Assembly (NCBI GenBank): GCA_021794525.1
Contig: JAJYQP010000072.1
Span: forward strand, 1 to 45,439
From: Pseudomonadota bacterium
GTDB taxonomy: Bacteria; Pseudomonadota; Alphaproteobacteria; Sphingomonadales; Sphingomonadaceae
Length of the DNA stretch: 45,439 bases
Direction: 5' to 3'
The position numbers and the translations under genes were made by a program. Of this stretch, positions 8,244 to 18,415 are shown in pieces. Within the stretch, counting starts at the first letter, position 1. Each line of letters begins with the position of its first letter. The notes under the pieces were generated by a model. It made no database searches, had not been told where the DNA came from, and saw nothing but the letters and a program-made list of their open reading frames with translations.

Positions 8244-8783
8244 ATGAGCGATACCCGGACCGCAACCCTTGCCGGCGGCTGTTTCTGGTGCACCGAAGCG
8301 GTGATGAAGGACGTGGTCGGCGTCGACTCCGTCGAGAGCGGCTACATCGGCGGCACCAAGGCGAATCCCACATACAAGGAGGTTTGCTCGGGCAGTACCG
8401 GCCATGCCGAGGCGGTACGCGTAACCTTCGATCCCGCCATCATTTCCTATGCCGACCTGCTCGACGTATTCATGGGCACGCATGACCCGACAACGCTGAA
8501 CCGTCAGGGCAACGACGTCGGCACGCAGTATCGCAGCGCGATCTTCATCGCCGACGAGAGCGAGCGGGCCGAGGCCGAAGCTGCCATCGCGCGCTGGGAT
8601 GCCGACCATCCCGGCCAGAAGGCGGTCACCGCCATCGAGGGGCCAGCGCAATGGTATTCGGCAGAAGACTACCACCAGAAGTATTGGGAAGGCGAAGGAC
8701 AGCGCAATCCCTATTGCCTGGCGGTCATTCCGCCCAAGCTGACGAAGCTGCGCAAGAGCTTCCAGAACCGCGTGAAGAGCTAG
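8244..8783 (+). CDS. msrA: peptide-methionine (S)-S-oxide reductase
   Basis: 179-residue cytoplasmic MsrA, which reduces the S epimer of methionine sulfoxide in proteins. The catalytic GCFWC motif is at residues 12-16 (nucleophile C13). The substrate-binding blocks SGYIGGTKANPTYKEVCSG and DVGTQYRSAIF are present, and the C-terminal YHQKYW motif is intact. GAGGAGAT lies about 12 nt upstream of the ATG. Resolving cysteines of the C-terminal GxGxxC type are not seen; the only late Cys is in NPYCLAV. It is divergent from the methyltransferase gene and convergent with the P450 remnant, overlapping the latter's end by 4 nt. Confidence 0.96.
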   Translation: MSDTRTATLAGGCFWCTEAVMKDVVGVDSVESGYIGGTKANPTYKEVCSGSTGHAEAVRVTFDPAIISYADLLDVFMGTHDPTTLNRQGNDVGTQYRSAIFIADESERAEAEAAIARWDADHPGQKAVTAIEGPAQWYSAEDYHQKYWEGEGQRNPYCLAVIPPKLTKLRKSFQNRVKS

Positions 8784-9022
8784 GCAGCCAGGAGCCACAG
8801 CGGAAGGCGCTTCAGCCCGCCGACGAAGGTCGATTTCGCGCACGTCGGCTCGCCCGCCGGCTCGATAGTCTCGATCCGGTCGAGCAGCGTCTCGAACAGG
8901 ATCCGCATCTCCAGCCGGGCGAGGTGCAGCCCGAGGCAAAGCAAGCCGTCCCATTCGGCATAGCTGGCGGGATCGATGACAGCGCGGGCGTCTCCGGGCG
9001 ACAGCCGCGCCGACGCGCTCAC
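8780..9022 (-). pseudogene. cytochrome P450 C-terminal remnant
   Basis: An 80-codon ORF beginning with GTG, coupled to the stop of the upstream acyl-CoA ligase (GTGA overlap). From about residue 28 it matches only the end of a bacterial P450: CLGLHLARLEMRILFETLLDR is the heme-cysteine loop plus the L-helix, and STFVGGLKRLP is the usual C-terminal strand. The phenylalanine-glycine part of the heme loop (FGxGxHxC) is eroded to EWDGLLC. No I-helix, ExxR or substrate-recognition region remains upstream, where the ligase gene begins directly. It cannot be a working P450. It is most likely the scar of a deletion that removed most of a P450 gene once next to the ligase. Confidence 0.72.
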
Positions 9023-10566
9023 GCGGCTGCCTCCGCGGCAGCGCGGGCGGCAAATTCGTCGCGCAGTTCGCGCTTGTAAAGCTTGCCGTTCGCCTCGCGC
9101 GGAAGCTCGGCACGGAACTCGAACAGGCGCGGCATCTTGACCCGGCTGAGGCTGGGCTCGATGAAGGCGCGAAGTTCCTCCTCCAGCACCCGTCCCTCGT
9201 CGCTGGCGGCATCGACCATATCCACGGGCTGCACCACCGCCACGACCATCTCGCCCATGTCGGGGCAGGGTGCGCCGATGACGGCGGCGTCCATCACCTT
9301 GGGGTGGGTCACCAGCAGATTCTCGATCTCCTGCGGGTAGATATTGACCCCGCCCGCGATGATCATGTGGCTCTTGCGGTCAGTGAGGTAGAGATAGCCG
9401 TCCGAATCGACATGGCCGATGTCGCCGAGCGTCATCCAGCCTTCGCTGTGCATCGCCTCGGCGGTCTTGGCCGGATCGTTGTGATAGGTCGGGATATTCA
9501 CGTTCTCGAAATAGATGAGGCCGTCCTGTCCCGCCGGGACTTCCGCGCCGTCCGGACCGCAGACGTGCAGCTTCCCGTGGATCGCGCGGCCGACGCTGCC
9601 TGGGTGGGCCAGCCAGTCCTCGGACTTGATGAGCGTCATGCCGATGCCTTCGGATCCGGCGTAATATTCGATGATGATCGGCCCCCACCAGTCGATCATC
9701 GCCTGCTTGACCGGCACCGGGCAGGGCGCGGCGGCGTGGATGGCGCGCCGGTGGCTGGAGAGATCGTGGCGGCGGCGCTCCTCCTCGGGCAGCTTGAGCA
9801 GGCGGACGAAATGCGTCGGCACCCACTGGCTGTCGGTCACGCGATAGCGCTCGATGGTCGCAAGCGCGTGCCCGGGCTCGAACTTCTCCATCACTACGAC
9901 CGTCGCCCCGAGCCGGTGCGCGGTGGTGCACCAACCCAGCGGCGCGGCGTGGTAGAGGGGCGCGGGAGAGAGGTAGACTATGCTTCCGTCGGTCGGCCAG
10001 CCCGCCCCCATCACCGCGAGGCCGACGAGCGGATTGGGCGCCAGCACGTCGTCGCTCTCGGGCGGGCGCGGCTTGACGCCCTTGGGCTGCCCGGTGGTCC
10101 CGCTCGAATAGAGCATGTACTGACCCGGCAGCGGATCGGGGAGCGGCGCCGGGTCGTGTCCGGCCAGCGCGGCTTCGAGGTCATCCGCGCCGCCAGACCC
10201 CAGCACCAGCACCTCGCAATCCGTGTCGATGGCGCGGGCAACCTGGGCATATTTCGCCGAGGTGACCAGGATCTTCACGCCCGCATCCTTGAGGATGTAT
10301 GCTATTTCCGGGGCGGTCAGGCGGGTCGACACCGGCACCATCATCGTTCCCGCGCGCTGCGAGCCCCAGACGAGCTGGAGGTAGAGCGCATTGTTCTCCA
10401 TCAGGATCGCGAAGTGGTCGCCACGCCCGAGCCCGCGATCGCGCAGAAGCCGCGCAAAGCGGTTCGCGATTTCGTCCATCTGACGGTAGGTCACGGTCTC
10501 GCCGCTCCCCGCCATGACGATGGCCGGATGGTCGGGCTGCACGGCGGCGTGGGTGATCGGATGCAT
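9019..10566 (-). CDS. AMP-forming acyl-CoA ligase (FadD-like)
   Basis: 515-residue member of the ANL superfamily, forming acyl-CoA from a carboxylic acid, ATP and CoA through an acyl-adenylate. The P-loop YSSGTTGQPKGVK lies near residues 150-162. The adenylate motif YYAGSEGIG is in the middle, the hinge region LTDRKSHMIIAGGVNIYP is in the C-terminal third, and the catalytic-lysine tail is LPREANGKLYKREL. The start at ATG 10566 has GGGGAGAG just upstream; an in-frame extension to 10644 is not supported. The substrate is unknown. The P450 remnant immediately downstream suggests an ancestral lipid, terpenoid or steroid degradation cluster, which is an inference from context. Confidence 0.9.
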   Translation of the reverse strand: MHPITHAAVQPDHPAIVMAGSGETVTYRQMDEIANRFARLLRDRGLGRGDHFAILMENNALYLQLVWGSQRAGTMMVPVSTRLTAPEIAYILKDAGVKILVTSAKYAQVARAIDTDCEVLVLGSGGADDLEAALAGHDPAPLPDPLPGQYMLYSSGTTGQPKGVKPRPPESDDVLAPNPLVGLAVMGAGWPTDGSIVYLSPAPLYHAAPLGWCTTAHRLGATVVVMEKFEPGHALATIERYRVTDSQWVPTHFVRLLKLPEEERRRHDLSSHRRAIHAAAPCPVPVKQAMIDWWGPIIIEYYAGSEGIGMTLIKSEDWLAHPGSVGRAIHGKLHVCGPDGAEVPAGQDGLIYFENVNIPTYHNDPAKTAEAMHSEGWMTLGDIGHVDSDGYLYLTDRKSHMIIAGGVNIYPQEIENLLVTHPKVMDAAVIGAPCPDMGEMVVAVVQPVDMVDAASDEGRVLEEELRAFIEPSLSRVKMPRLFEFRAELPREANGKLYKRELRDEFAARAAAEAAA

Positions 10567-10646
10567 CGTCACTCTCCCCGTGGCCCTCTTGCCGGGGCCG
10601 ACTGGTTGCGGAGAGAAACTTACCTGCGCGAGAGCTGCGGGCAAGC

Positions 10647-10673
10647 AAAAAGGCGACAGGTTGCCCTGCCGCC
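10647..10673 (-). terminator. Rho-independent terminator of the M23 peptidase gene
   Basis: On the minus strand, GGCGGCAGG - GCAA - CCTGTCGCC forms a 9-bp stem (one G-U pair) with a 4-nt loop, followed directly by TTTTTG. It lies about 30 nt beyond the stop of the M23 gene. Confidence 0.9.
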
Positions 10674-10701
10674 TCCGCTTGTTCCGTCGATTGAGTCCGA
10701 C

Positions 10702-11367
10702 CTACCTGGAGCCGCCCATCGCCATGCGGAACGCACGCTCGGCGCCGCTCTCGGTCATGTAGGGGGTGGGATCGACCGCAGTGCCATCCACGCGGACTTC
10801 GTAGTGCAGGTGCGGGCCGGTCGAACGGCCGGTCGAACCGACATAGCCGATAAGGTCGCCCTTGCGGACGCGCTGGCCAGCGGTCACCGCGATGCGCGAC
10901 AGATGGCCGAAGCGGGTCTCGAGATCGGCGCCGTGCTCGATGGAAATGAAATTGCCGTAGCTCGAGAACCATTCGGCCTTTCCGACCACACCATCGGCGG
11001 TAGCATAAATCGGCGTGCCCGAGGGTGCGGCCATGTCGAGGCCCTTGTGGCCGCGAAGGCCGCCAAGAACAGGGTGCGTGCGCATCCCGAAGTCCGAGCT
11101 CATGCGGAAATTGTCGAGCGGCGTGCGCGAGGGGATGGCGACACCACCCGAGGTAGCAACGCGCTGGCCCGCGCTGTCCCAGCTGGCGAAGAGCTGCTGA
11201 AACTGGCGATCGGTGCCTTCACTGGAAACCCCCGTGCCGGGAGCCGGGGCGGCGGTCGGTGCCACATAGGCGGACGTCTCGGCCTGCGCCGGGGTGGCGG
11301 CGATCGAGAGAAGCCCGGCAATCGCTGCGGCAACTGCTGCCTTCGCCCTGGCGGTAAAAATCGTCAT
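10702..11367 (-). CDS. M23 (LytM-type) metallopeptidase, exported
   Basis: 221-residue envelope protein. An N-terminal signal peptide (VAAAIAGLLSIAATPAQA, cleavage after AQA) and a Pro/Ala linker precede the LytM domain. Its zinc ligands are visible in the HKGLDMA (HxxxD) and PHLHYEV (HxH) motifs, so this looks like an active endopeptidase of peptidoglycan cross-links rather than a degenerate regulator. The conserved core GMRTHPVLGG and GYVGSTGRSTGPHLHYE is complete. The ATG at 11367 is preferred because it places the signal peptide at the true N-terminus; a longer frame to 11496 would bury it. It ends before a strong terminator and lies downstream of the DUF455 gene with a 142-nt gap. Confidence 0.9.
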   Translation of the reverse strand: MTIFTARAKAAVAAAIAGLLSIAATPAQAETSAYVAPTAAPAPGTGVSSEGTDRQFQQLFASWDSAGQRVATSGGVAIPSRTPLDNFRMSSDFGMRTHPVLGGLRGHKGLDMAAPSGTPIYATADGVVGKAEWFSSYGNFISIEHGADLETRFGHLSRIAVTAGQRVRKGDLIGYVGSTGRSTGPHLHYEVRVDGTAVDPTPYMTESGAERAFRMAMGGSR

Positions 11368-11509
11368 TGCTTCGACCCGTCTTTCCCCGCGGCTTGTGCC
11401 GCTGCGACCCAAGTTCTGATCGGGACCCGCCTCCTGCGGTTGTCTGCCGACCGGCTTTTTCATCGTCTGGCTGGAACCCCCCGCCGTCTGACGCATTGGT
11501 GGGTAGGGT

Positions 11510-12322
11510 CTAAAAGGTTAACGAGGCAACACCTCTGTAGTAGTCGCGCGACAAACCGGCTGCTTCGCGCGCTGAGTCGTTGAAAGGCGGCTTTAACCGT
11601 CCTCGAAAATGGATTCCGACGAGATTTCGCCACATTTCGGTCGGCAGCTGGTCGCGCGCAACACTCACTTCGCCGAACCACTTTACGCCCATCGCCACGT
11701 GGCGAATCTCGTCGTCAAGGATTCGTTTCAGGATCCGTGCGCCGGACCGGTCTCCGCCGGCGACGACCCGTTCGAGCGTCGCGGGCGTGACGTCGAGCCC
11801 CCTCGCCTCCAGCACCATCGGCACCACCGCCAGCCTTGCGGCGACATCCTGCCGCGTGTCGTGCGCGGCCTGCCAGAGACCATCATGGACCGGCAGCGCG
11901 CCGTAACGGGAGCCCAGGGAGGCGAGCTTGCGGGCCAGCAGCGCGAAATGCATCGCCTCGTCCGCAGCGACCGCCAGGAAGTCGCTAACGAAATCCTCCC
12001 CCATCTCCGCGCCGAAGCGCCCCGCCATGTCGAGCGCGAGGTCGATGGCGACGAACTCTATATGCGCCAGCGCGTGCCACAGCGCGATCCGTCCCCGCTC
12101 GCTGCCGAACTTGCCACGCTTTTTCATGTGGCGTGGCGCGAGACATTCGAGCGCCCCCGGCCAGGCGGGGTGGTCCGGCATTTCCTCCGGAAACGCGAAG
12201 GCGAGCCGCCCCACCCGCCAGTCACGCGCGACCTTGCGGGCGGCGAACACCTTCGCCTCGGCCTCGCCCGTCAGCAGGGCGGCGCGAATGGCGCTTCCGA
12301 CCGGCTCTCTACAGGCAATCAC
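11510..12322 (-). CDS. ferritin-like DUF455 family protein
   Basis: 270 residues, all-helical, of the DUF455 ferritin-like group. Repeated acidic/His pairs suggest a di-metal site: ALAHIEFVAIDLALD (E and H), VAADEAMHFALL (ExxH) and LDDEIRHVAMG (ExxH). The function of the family is not established; a few relatives act on modified nucleosides or other small substrates. The start is GTG at 12322, overlapping the peroxiredoxin stop (GTGA), so translation is coupled to the gene in front. It is the last gene of the glnE - peroxiredoxin - DUF455 chain. A redox or iron-handling role would fit the peroxiredoxin neighbour, but that is inference. Confidence 0.82.
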   Translation of the reverse strand: MIACREPVGSAIRAALLTGEAEAKVFAARKVARDWRVGRLAFAFPEEMPDHPAWPGALECLAPRHMKKRGKFGSERGRIALWHALAHIEFVAIDLALDMAGRFGAEMGEDFVSDFLAVAADEAMHFALLARKLASLGSRYGALPVHDGLWQAAHDTRQDVAARLAVVPMVLEARGLDVTPATLERVVAGGDRSGARILKRILDDEIRHVAMGVKWFGEVSVARDQLPTEMWRNLVGIHFRGRLKPPFNDSAREAAGLSRDYYRGVASLTF

Positions 12323-12789
12323 CCGGAAACTGCGGCAAGCACCTCTTCGGCATGCCCCTTCACTTTCACCTTGTCCCAGACCCGCTCGATCCGTCCGTCG
12401 GCTCCGACGAGATAGGTCGTGCGGACCATGCCCATGAAACGCTTCCCGTAAAGCTGCTTCTCCGCCCAGATGCCGAGCGCGTCCGACAGGCCGCCTTGCT
12501 CCGCATCGGTCGCGAGCGGAACCGTCAGCGCGTGCTTTTCGGCAAACTTGCGGTGCCGCTCGGCGCTGTCCTTGCTGATGCCGAGCACCGCCACCCCTGC
12601 CGCGTCGAACTTCGGCTTTAGCGCGGAGAAATCGATCGCCTCGGTCGTGCAGCCCGGGGTCATGTCCTTCGGGTAGAAGAACAGCACCAGCCGCTGGCTC
12701 TTGAAGTCGCTGGGGCGCACACTGCCACCCTCGGGCGTTTCGAGCGCGATGTCGGGCAGCGAGTCACCCACGCCGGGTCGGTCGGTCAT
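12319..12789 (-). CDS. bcp: peroxiredoxin, BCP/PrxQ family, 1-Cys type
   Basis: 156-residue thiol peroxidase that reduces hydroperoxides. The peroxidatic cysteine is C47 in PKDMTPGCTTE, with the supporting FFYPKD strand. The resolving cysteine that many BCP/PrxQ proteins carry five residues later is replaced by Ile (CTTEAI), and the protein has no other cysteine. It must therefore be recycled by an external thiol. ATG 12789 overlaps the glnE stop (ATGA), and its own stop overlaps the DUF455 start, so the three genes form a tight operon. Confidence 0.93.
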   Translation of the reverse strand: MTDRPGVGDSLPDIALETPEGGSVRPSDFKSQRLVLFFYPKDMTPGCTTEAIDFSALKPKFDAAGVAVLGISKDSAERHRKFAEKHALTVPLATDAEQGGLSDALGIWAEKQLYGKRFMGMVRTTYLVGADGRIERVWDKVKVKGHAEEVLAAVSG

Positions 12790-15440
12790 GTCGTCGTCTC
12801 CAGGGTCTCGCCGAATGTCTCGGCCCAGGCCGCCACTACCGCTTGGCGCGCTTCGGCCAGGGCACGCAAGAGGGCGGGCATATCGATCATGCCCGCCTGC
12901 TGGGCCAGAACCGTCGCGGCCGGGCCATCGGGGATCGCGAGGTCGGGTGCCAGAAGCCGCGCCCCGACGAGAACCCGGCTCATCAGCCGCAGCGCCTCGA
13001 CGAGATCGGGCGAGACCAGCCCGGCCCCGGCCAGGCCGGCGATGGCCCCGGCGAGATCGGGGTCGAGCGCGGTGCGTTCGCGCAATTGCAGGAAATGGAG
13101 GAGGAATTCCAGGTCGACCAGCCCGCCGCGCTGCAGCTTGACATCGAGCGGACCGGCTGGGGGCTTATGCACGGCCATCTCGGCCCGCATGGTCAATACG
13201 TCGGCGCGCAGCTTCGCCGGATCGCGCGGTGCTTCGAGGATTGCGCGCACGATCGCTTCGACCTCGCGGCGAGCCTGCGGCGAGCCGGTTATCACCCGCG
13301 CCCGGGTCAGCGCCATGTGCTCCCAGGTCCATGCCTCCTCGCGCTGGTAACGGTCGAAGGCCGAAAGACCGACCGCCAACGGCCCCTTCGCGCCCTGCGG
13401 CCTGAGTCTGGTGTCTATTTCGTACAATGCCCCCTCGGCTGTCGGTACGCTGAGCGCCGCCCCGATCCGCTGGGCGAGGCGATTGAAATAGAGCGTCCGA
13501 CCGAGCGGGCGATCGCCATCCGATTCCTCGCCGCCCTCGGTGAACAGATAGATGAGGTCGAGGTCGGAGGCATGGGTGAGCGCGCGCCCGCCGAGCCGGC
13601 CCAGCCCGAGGACGACGAGCTCGCTCCCCCCGACGCGCCCGTGCGTGCGCGCAAACTCCGCCTCCGCCTGCTCCTGTGCGACGAGGATCGCCGCTTCCGC
13701 CAGCCGGCTGAGGCCCGCCGCGACGTCCAGCGGGTCCTGCGCGGCCTCGATGAGTTGCATTCCGAGCGCGAACCGCCTTTCCCCCACCACCAGCCGGATA
13801 CGGTCCAGCGCCTGTTCGTAGCCGGCATCGCGCTCGCCGCGGCGCATCTCCTCCGCCAATCGCTCGACGCTCCCGGGGAGGGCGAGCGCGCTGCGGTCGA
13901 TCAGCGCGCCGAGGCGCTCGGGATGGCGCGCCAGCGCATCCGCGAGCGGCGGCGCGAGCGTGAGGCAGCTCAGTAGCAGGTCGAGAAGGCCGGGGCGCGC
14001 CTCGAGCAGGCGGAAGACGTTAATCGCCGAGCTCGTTCGCTCGAGCAGCGTCTCGAAACGCGCGACCACCACCTCGGGCTCCGAAGCCTCCTGGAAGGCG
14101 GCGAGCAGACGGGGGCTGACAGCCTCGAAGGCGCTGATGGCAGCCTCGCTCCGCAGCGCGCGGTAGCGGCCATCGGTCCATCCCGCGGCGCGCGTTGCCA
14201 GCGCGGCAGGCACTGTCTCCATGTCCCGGTCGTCCTGCGCGGCACCCGGCCCGAGCATGGCGTCGTAGCGCATAGCGACCATGACACAGCGGTCACCAAG
14301 CTCCGCGAGAAGCGCGTCACTCGACGCCAGAGCGTCGAGCCTCGCCACGCTGTCGAGAGCCGCGCCTTCGGGCAGGGTATGGGTCTGCTGGTCGGCCACC
14401 ATCTGGAGGCGATGTTCGACGGTCCGGAGACGATCGTAGGCTTCTCCAAGCACGTGTGCGTCTTCCGCTGTGATGATCCCTGCCACCGCCAGCGCATCGA
14501 GCGCGGCGCGGGTGCCGCGCATCCTGAGCGAGCGATCGCGCCCACCGTGAATGAGCTGGTGGGTCTGCGCGAAGAACTCGATCTCGCGAATGCCGCCGCG
14601 GCCCTGCTTGAGATTGAAGCCCGGCTGCGGCTCGCGCGGGCCGGCGTAGCGGTCGCGGATCCGGAGCGACAGGCGGCGCACCTCCTCGATGGCGCCGAAA
14701 TCAAGGCTGCGCCGCCACACGAAGGGCCTGATGTGGTCGAGGAACGCTTCCCCCCCCGCCACATCGCCCGCGCAGGCCCGCGCGCGAATGAAAGCGGCGC
14801 GCTCCCAGGCGAGCGCCGAGCTTTCGTAATGGGTAATTGCCGCGTCCAGCGAGATCGCGAGCGGGCTGACCTCCGAGGCCGGTCGCAGGCGCAGGTCGAC
14901 GCGGAAGACATAGCCCTCGCTCGTCACCTCGCTCAGCAGGCGGACGATCTCGCGGGCGTACCGTTGCGCCGCCTCCGCCGGCTCGTCGCGTTCCCGGCGC
15001 GGCAGGGTGGCGGGATCGTAGAGCAGGATCGGGTCGATGTCGGAACTGTAGTTGAGCTCGTTCGCGCCATGCTTGCCGAGCGCCAGCGCGATCATGCCCG
15101 CGGGCTCGGCATCGGGCACGCGAGCGCGGATTGCTGCGGCGATGGCGGCGTCCAGAGCGCGGTCGGCAAAGTCGCTCAGCTCACCCATCACAAGCGCCAA
15201 CGGGAACGCGCCCGCCAAGTCGCCGATCGCCAGCACCAGCGCCAGCGCCCGCCGCTCGCGTCGCAAGGCGAGGCCCGTGTCTGCGACGCCGTAACCGCGC
15301 GCTTTCGCCCCGGCCAGAGCGGCCTCGCCCTGTCCCTCCGCCAGCAGCGCGGCGAGGTCCGCTTCGCGTTCGAGCAGCCGGGCGAGAAACGGTGCCTCTG
15401 CCTGCGCGCGTGCGATCGCTCCTGCCCAGTCCGCCGTCAT
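12786..15440 (-). CDS. glnE: bifunctional glutamine synthetase adenylyltransferase / adenylyl-removing enzyme
   Basis: 884 residues with the duplicated GlnE layout. The N-terminal nucleotidyltransferase domain has the active-site block NELNYSSDID (about residues 125-135), associated with de-adenylylation. The C-terminal domain repeats it as ALTHASDLDLIYLF (about 615-630) for adenylylation, and each domain is followed by a helical bundle. The enzyme tunes glutamine synthetase activity to nitrogen status in response to PII. Length is slightly shorter than enterobacterial GlnE, as is usual in alphaproteobacteria. ATG 15440 is preferred over an in-frame TTG at 15476. It heads the operon with the peroxiredoxin and the DUF455 gene. 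NAD-GDH is the other nitrogen/glutamate enzyme in the window. Confidence 0.95.
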   Translation of the reverse strand: MTADWAGAIARAQAEAPFLARLLEREADLAALLAEGQGEAALAGAKARGYGVADTGLALRRERRALALVLAIGDLAGAFPLALVMGELSDFADRALDAAIAAAIRARVPDAEPAGMIALALGKHGANELNYSSDIDPILLYDPATLPRRERDEPAEAAQRYAREIVRLLSEVTSEGYVFRVDLRLRPASEVSPLAISLDAAITHYESSALAWERAAFIRARACAGDVAGGEAFLDHIRPFVWRRSLDFGAIEEVRRLSLRIRDRYAGPREPQPGFNLKQGRGGIREIEFFAQTHQLIHGGRDRSLRMRGTRAALDALAVAGIITAEDAHVLGEAYDRLRTVEHRLQMVADQQTHTLPEGAALDSVARLDALASSDALLAELGDRCVMVAMRYDAMLGPGAAQDDRDMETVPAALATRAAGWTDGRYRALRSEAAISAFEAVSPRLLAAFQEASEPEVVVARFETLLERTSSAINVFRLLEARPGLLDLLLSCLTLAPPLADALARHPERLGALIDRSALALPGSVERLAEEMRRGERDAGYEQALDRIRLVVGERRFALGMQLIEAAQDPLDVAAGLSRLAEAAILVAQEQAEAEFARTHGRVGGSELVVLGLGRLGGRALTHASDLDLIYLFTEGGEESDGDRPLGRTLYFNRLAQRIGAALSVPTAEGALYEIDTRLRPQGAKGPLAVGLSAFDRYQREEAWTWEHMALTRARVITGSPQARREVEAIVRAILEAPRDPAKLRADVLTMRAEMAVHKPPAGPLDVKLQRGGLVDLEFLLHFLQLRERTALDPDLAGAIAGLAGAGLVSPDLVEALRLMSRVLVGARLLAPDLAIPDGPAATVLAQQAGMIDMPALLRALAEARQAVVAAWAETFGETLETTT

Positions 15441-15533
15441 GGAACCGGCTCTGCCCGCGCGCCAACCTGCTTGCAAGCTTGCCCCGGCTTCGCTGGCTTG
15501 TAAGGAGGGCGACGGGAAAAAGGAGCCGAACCC

Positions 15534-17258
<1,725 letters not shown>

Positions 17259-17271
17259 GGCTGGTCCGCGC

Positions 17272-18258
17272 ATGAGCTGGACGATGCCGCCCGAATGGGC
17301 GCCGCAGGACTGGCTGTGGATCGGCTTCCCGCACGACGCCGAGGAATGGCCCGAGGTGCTGGGCCGGGCGCAGGAGCAGATCGCTGCCTTCGCCAATGCG
17401 GTGGCGGAGAGCGGGCAGGCCGTACGCTTGCTGGTCCGCGATACCGCGAACGAGGCGCGCGCGCGGAGCCTGGGCAGCGCGGCGGTAACGCTCGAACGGC
17501 GGACCTATGGCGATGTCTGGCTGCGCGATACCGGGCCGCTGGTCCTCTCCGACGGGGCGGGCGGGCGCAGGGCGGGGCGTTTCGGCTTCAATGGCTGGGG
17601 CGGGAGATATCTGATGGAGGGCGACCAGACCATCGGAGCGGAGCTGGCGCGCGATGCCGGGCTGGCGGTCGAGACTGCCGACTGGATCCTGGAAGGCGGG
17701 GCGATCGATGGGGACGGCACCGGTCTCGTGGTCACCACCGAGCAGTGCCTGCTCAATCCCAATCGCAATCCGCAATTGTCGCGTGAGGATATCGAGCATC
17801 GCCTGCGTCGGGACATTGGCTTCGAACGCGTGCTCTGGCTCGGCGATGGCCTCCTCAACGACCACACCGATGGCCACGTCGATAATCTCGCGCGCTTCGT
17901 CGGGCCCAACCGGCTCGCCCTGCCGCGCGCGACCGGTGCCGACGATCCCAATGCCGCGATCTATGCCGATGCGAAGCAGCGGGCGGAGGCGGCGGGGGTG
18001 GAGGTCGTCGAGATTCCCTCGCCTGGCCTGGTGACGCGCGGGGATTTCGTGGAACCCGCCAGCTACGCCAATTTCGCGATCACGACGAACCTCGTGGTGG
18101 TGCCGACCTTCGGCTCGCCTTTCGATGACGACGGCGTCGCCGCCGTCGCCGCCCTGTTCCCCGACCGCGCGACCATTGGCCTGTCCGCCGACGCCCTGCT
18201 CGCGGGCGGCGGCGGCTTCCACTGCGCCAGCCAGCAGATGCCCGCGGCATCGGGTTAA
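17272..18258 (+). CDS. aguA: agmatine deiminase
   Basis: 328 residues; converts agmatine to N-carbamoylputrescine and ammonia. It belongs to the peptidyl-arginine-deiminase-type (PPAD) fold. Key motifs are DVWLRDTGP (about 81-89), FNGWGGRY, LNDHTDGHVDN (about 195-205, catalytic His) and the C-terminal nucleophile block AGGGGFHCASQQ (C319). ATG 17272 starts the protein at MSWTMPPEWAP, the standard family N-terminus. The product is the substrate of AguB, encoded about 10 kb to the left. The stop codon lies inside a CtrA-like box. Confidence 0.95.
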   Translation: MSWTMPPEWAPQDWLWIGFPHDAEEWPEVLGRAQEQIAAFANAVAESGQAVRLLVRDTANEARARSLGSAAVTLERRTYGDVWLRDTGPLVLSDGAGGRRAGRFGFNGWGGRYLMEGDQTIGAELARDAGLAVETADWILEGGAIDGDGTGLVVTTEQCLLNPNRNPQLSREDIEHRLRRDIGFERVLWLGDGLLNDHTDGHVDNLARFVGPNRLALPRATGADDPNAAIYADAKQRAEAAGVEVVEIPSPGLVTRGDFVEPASYANFAITTNLVVVPTFGSPFDDDGVAAVAALFPDRATIGLSADALLAGGGGFHCASQQMPAASG

Positions 18259-18269
18259 CGTTTCGTTAG
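18255..18269 (+). promoter_or_regulatory. CtrA-like box upstream of a 40-codon ORF
   Basis: TTAA-CGTTTCG-TTAG: two half-sites with the 7-nt spacing of the alphaproteobacterial CtrA box (TTAA-N7-TTAA), with one mismatch. It overlaps the aguA stop and lies 24 nt before the ATG of the small ORF. Confidence 0.4.
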
Positions 18270-18292
18270 CATTTGCGGCGCACATTTGTCGC

Positions 18293-18415
18293 ATGGCCCG
18301 CGCAACAGCTCTCGTCCGCACCGCTCCCGTCGACATCGCGCCGATCCTGCGCGCGTTGATCGTCACAGGCTGCGGACTCGCGCTTGTGCTGGCGGGGCAG
18401 CCGCTCCCGCTCTAG
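18293..18415 (+). CDS. small hydrophobic protein, unknown
   Basis: A 40-codon ORF starting at ATG 18293. The N-terminal half carries Arg residues and is weakly amphipathic; the second half is one hydrophobic segment, ILRALIVTGCGLALVLAG, long enough to cross a membrane. It ends exactly one base before the stop of the TauE gene on the other strand. I do not recognise a family. There is no strong ribosome site. Support comes from the CtrA-like box just upstream and from the clean fit between aguA and the convergent gene. It could be chance. Confidence 0.35.
   Translation: MARATALVRTAPVDIAPILRALIVTGCGLALVLAGQPLPL

Noticed and set aside
9304-11583. A 759-codon plus-strand open frame
   Set aside because: It is antisense to the acyl-CoA ligase and M23 peptidase genes, both supported by catalytic motifs and by ribosome sites.
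15440-15476. TTG start for glnE giving 12 extra residues
   Set aside because: The ATG at 15440 gives the usual N-terminus, and the extension is Gly/Arg-rich and not family-like.
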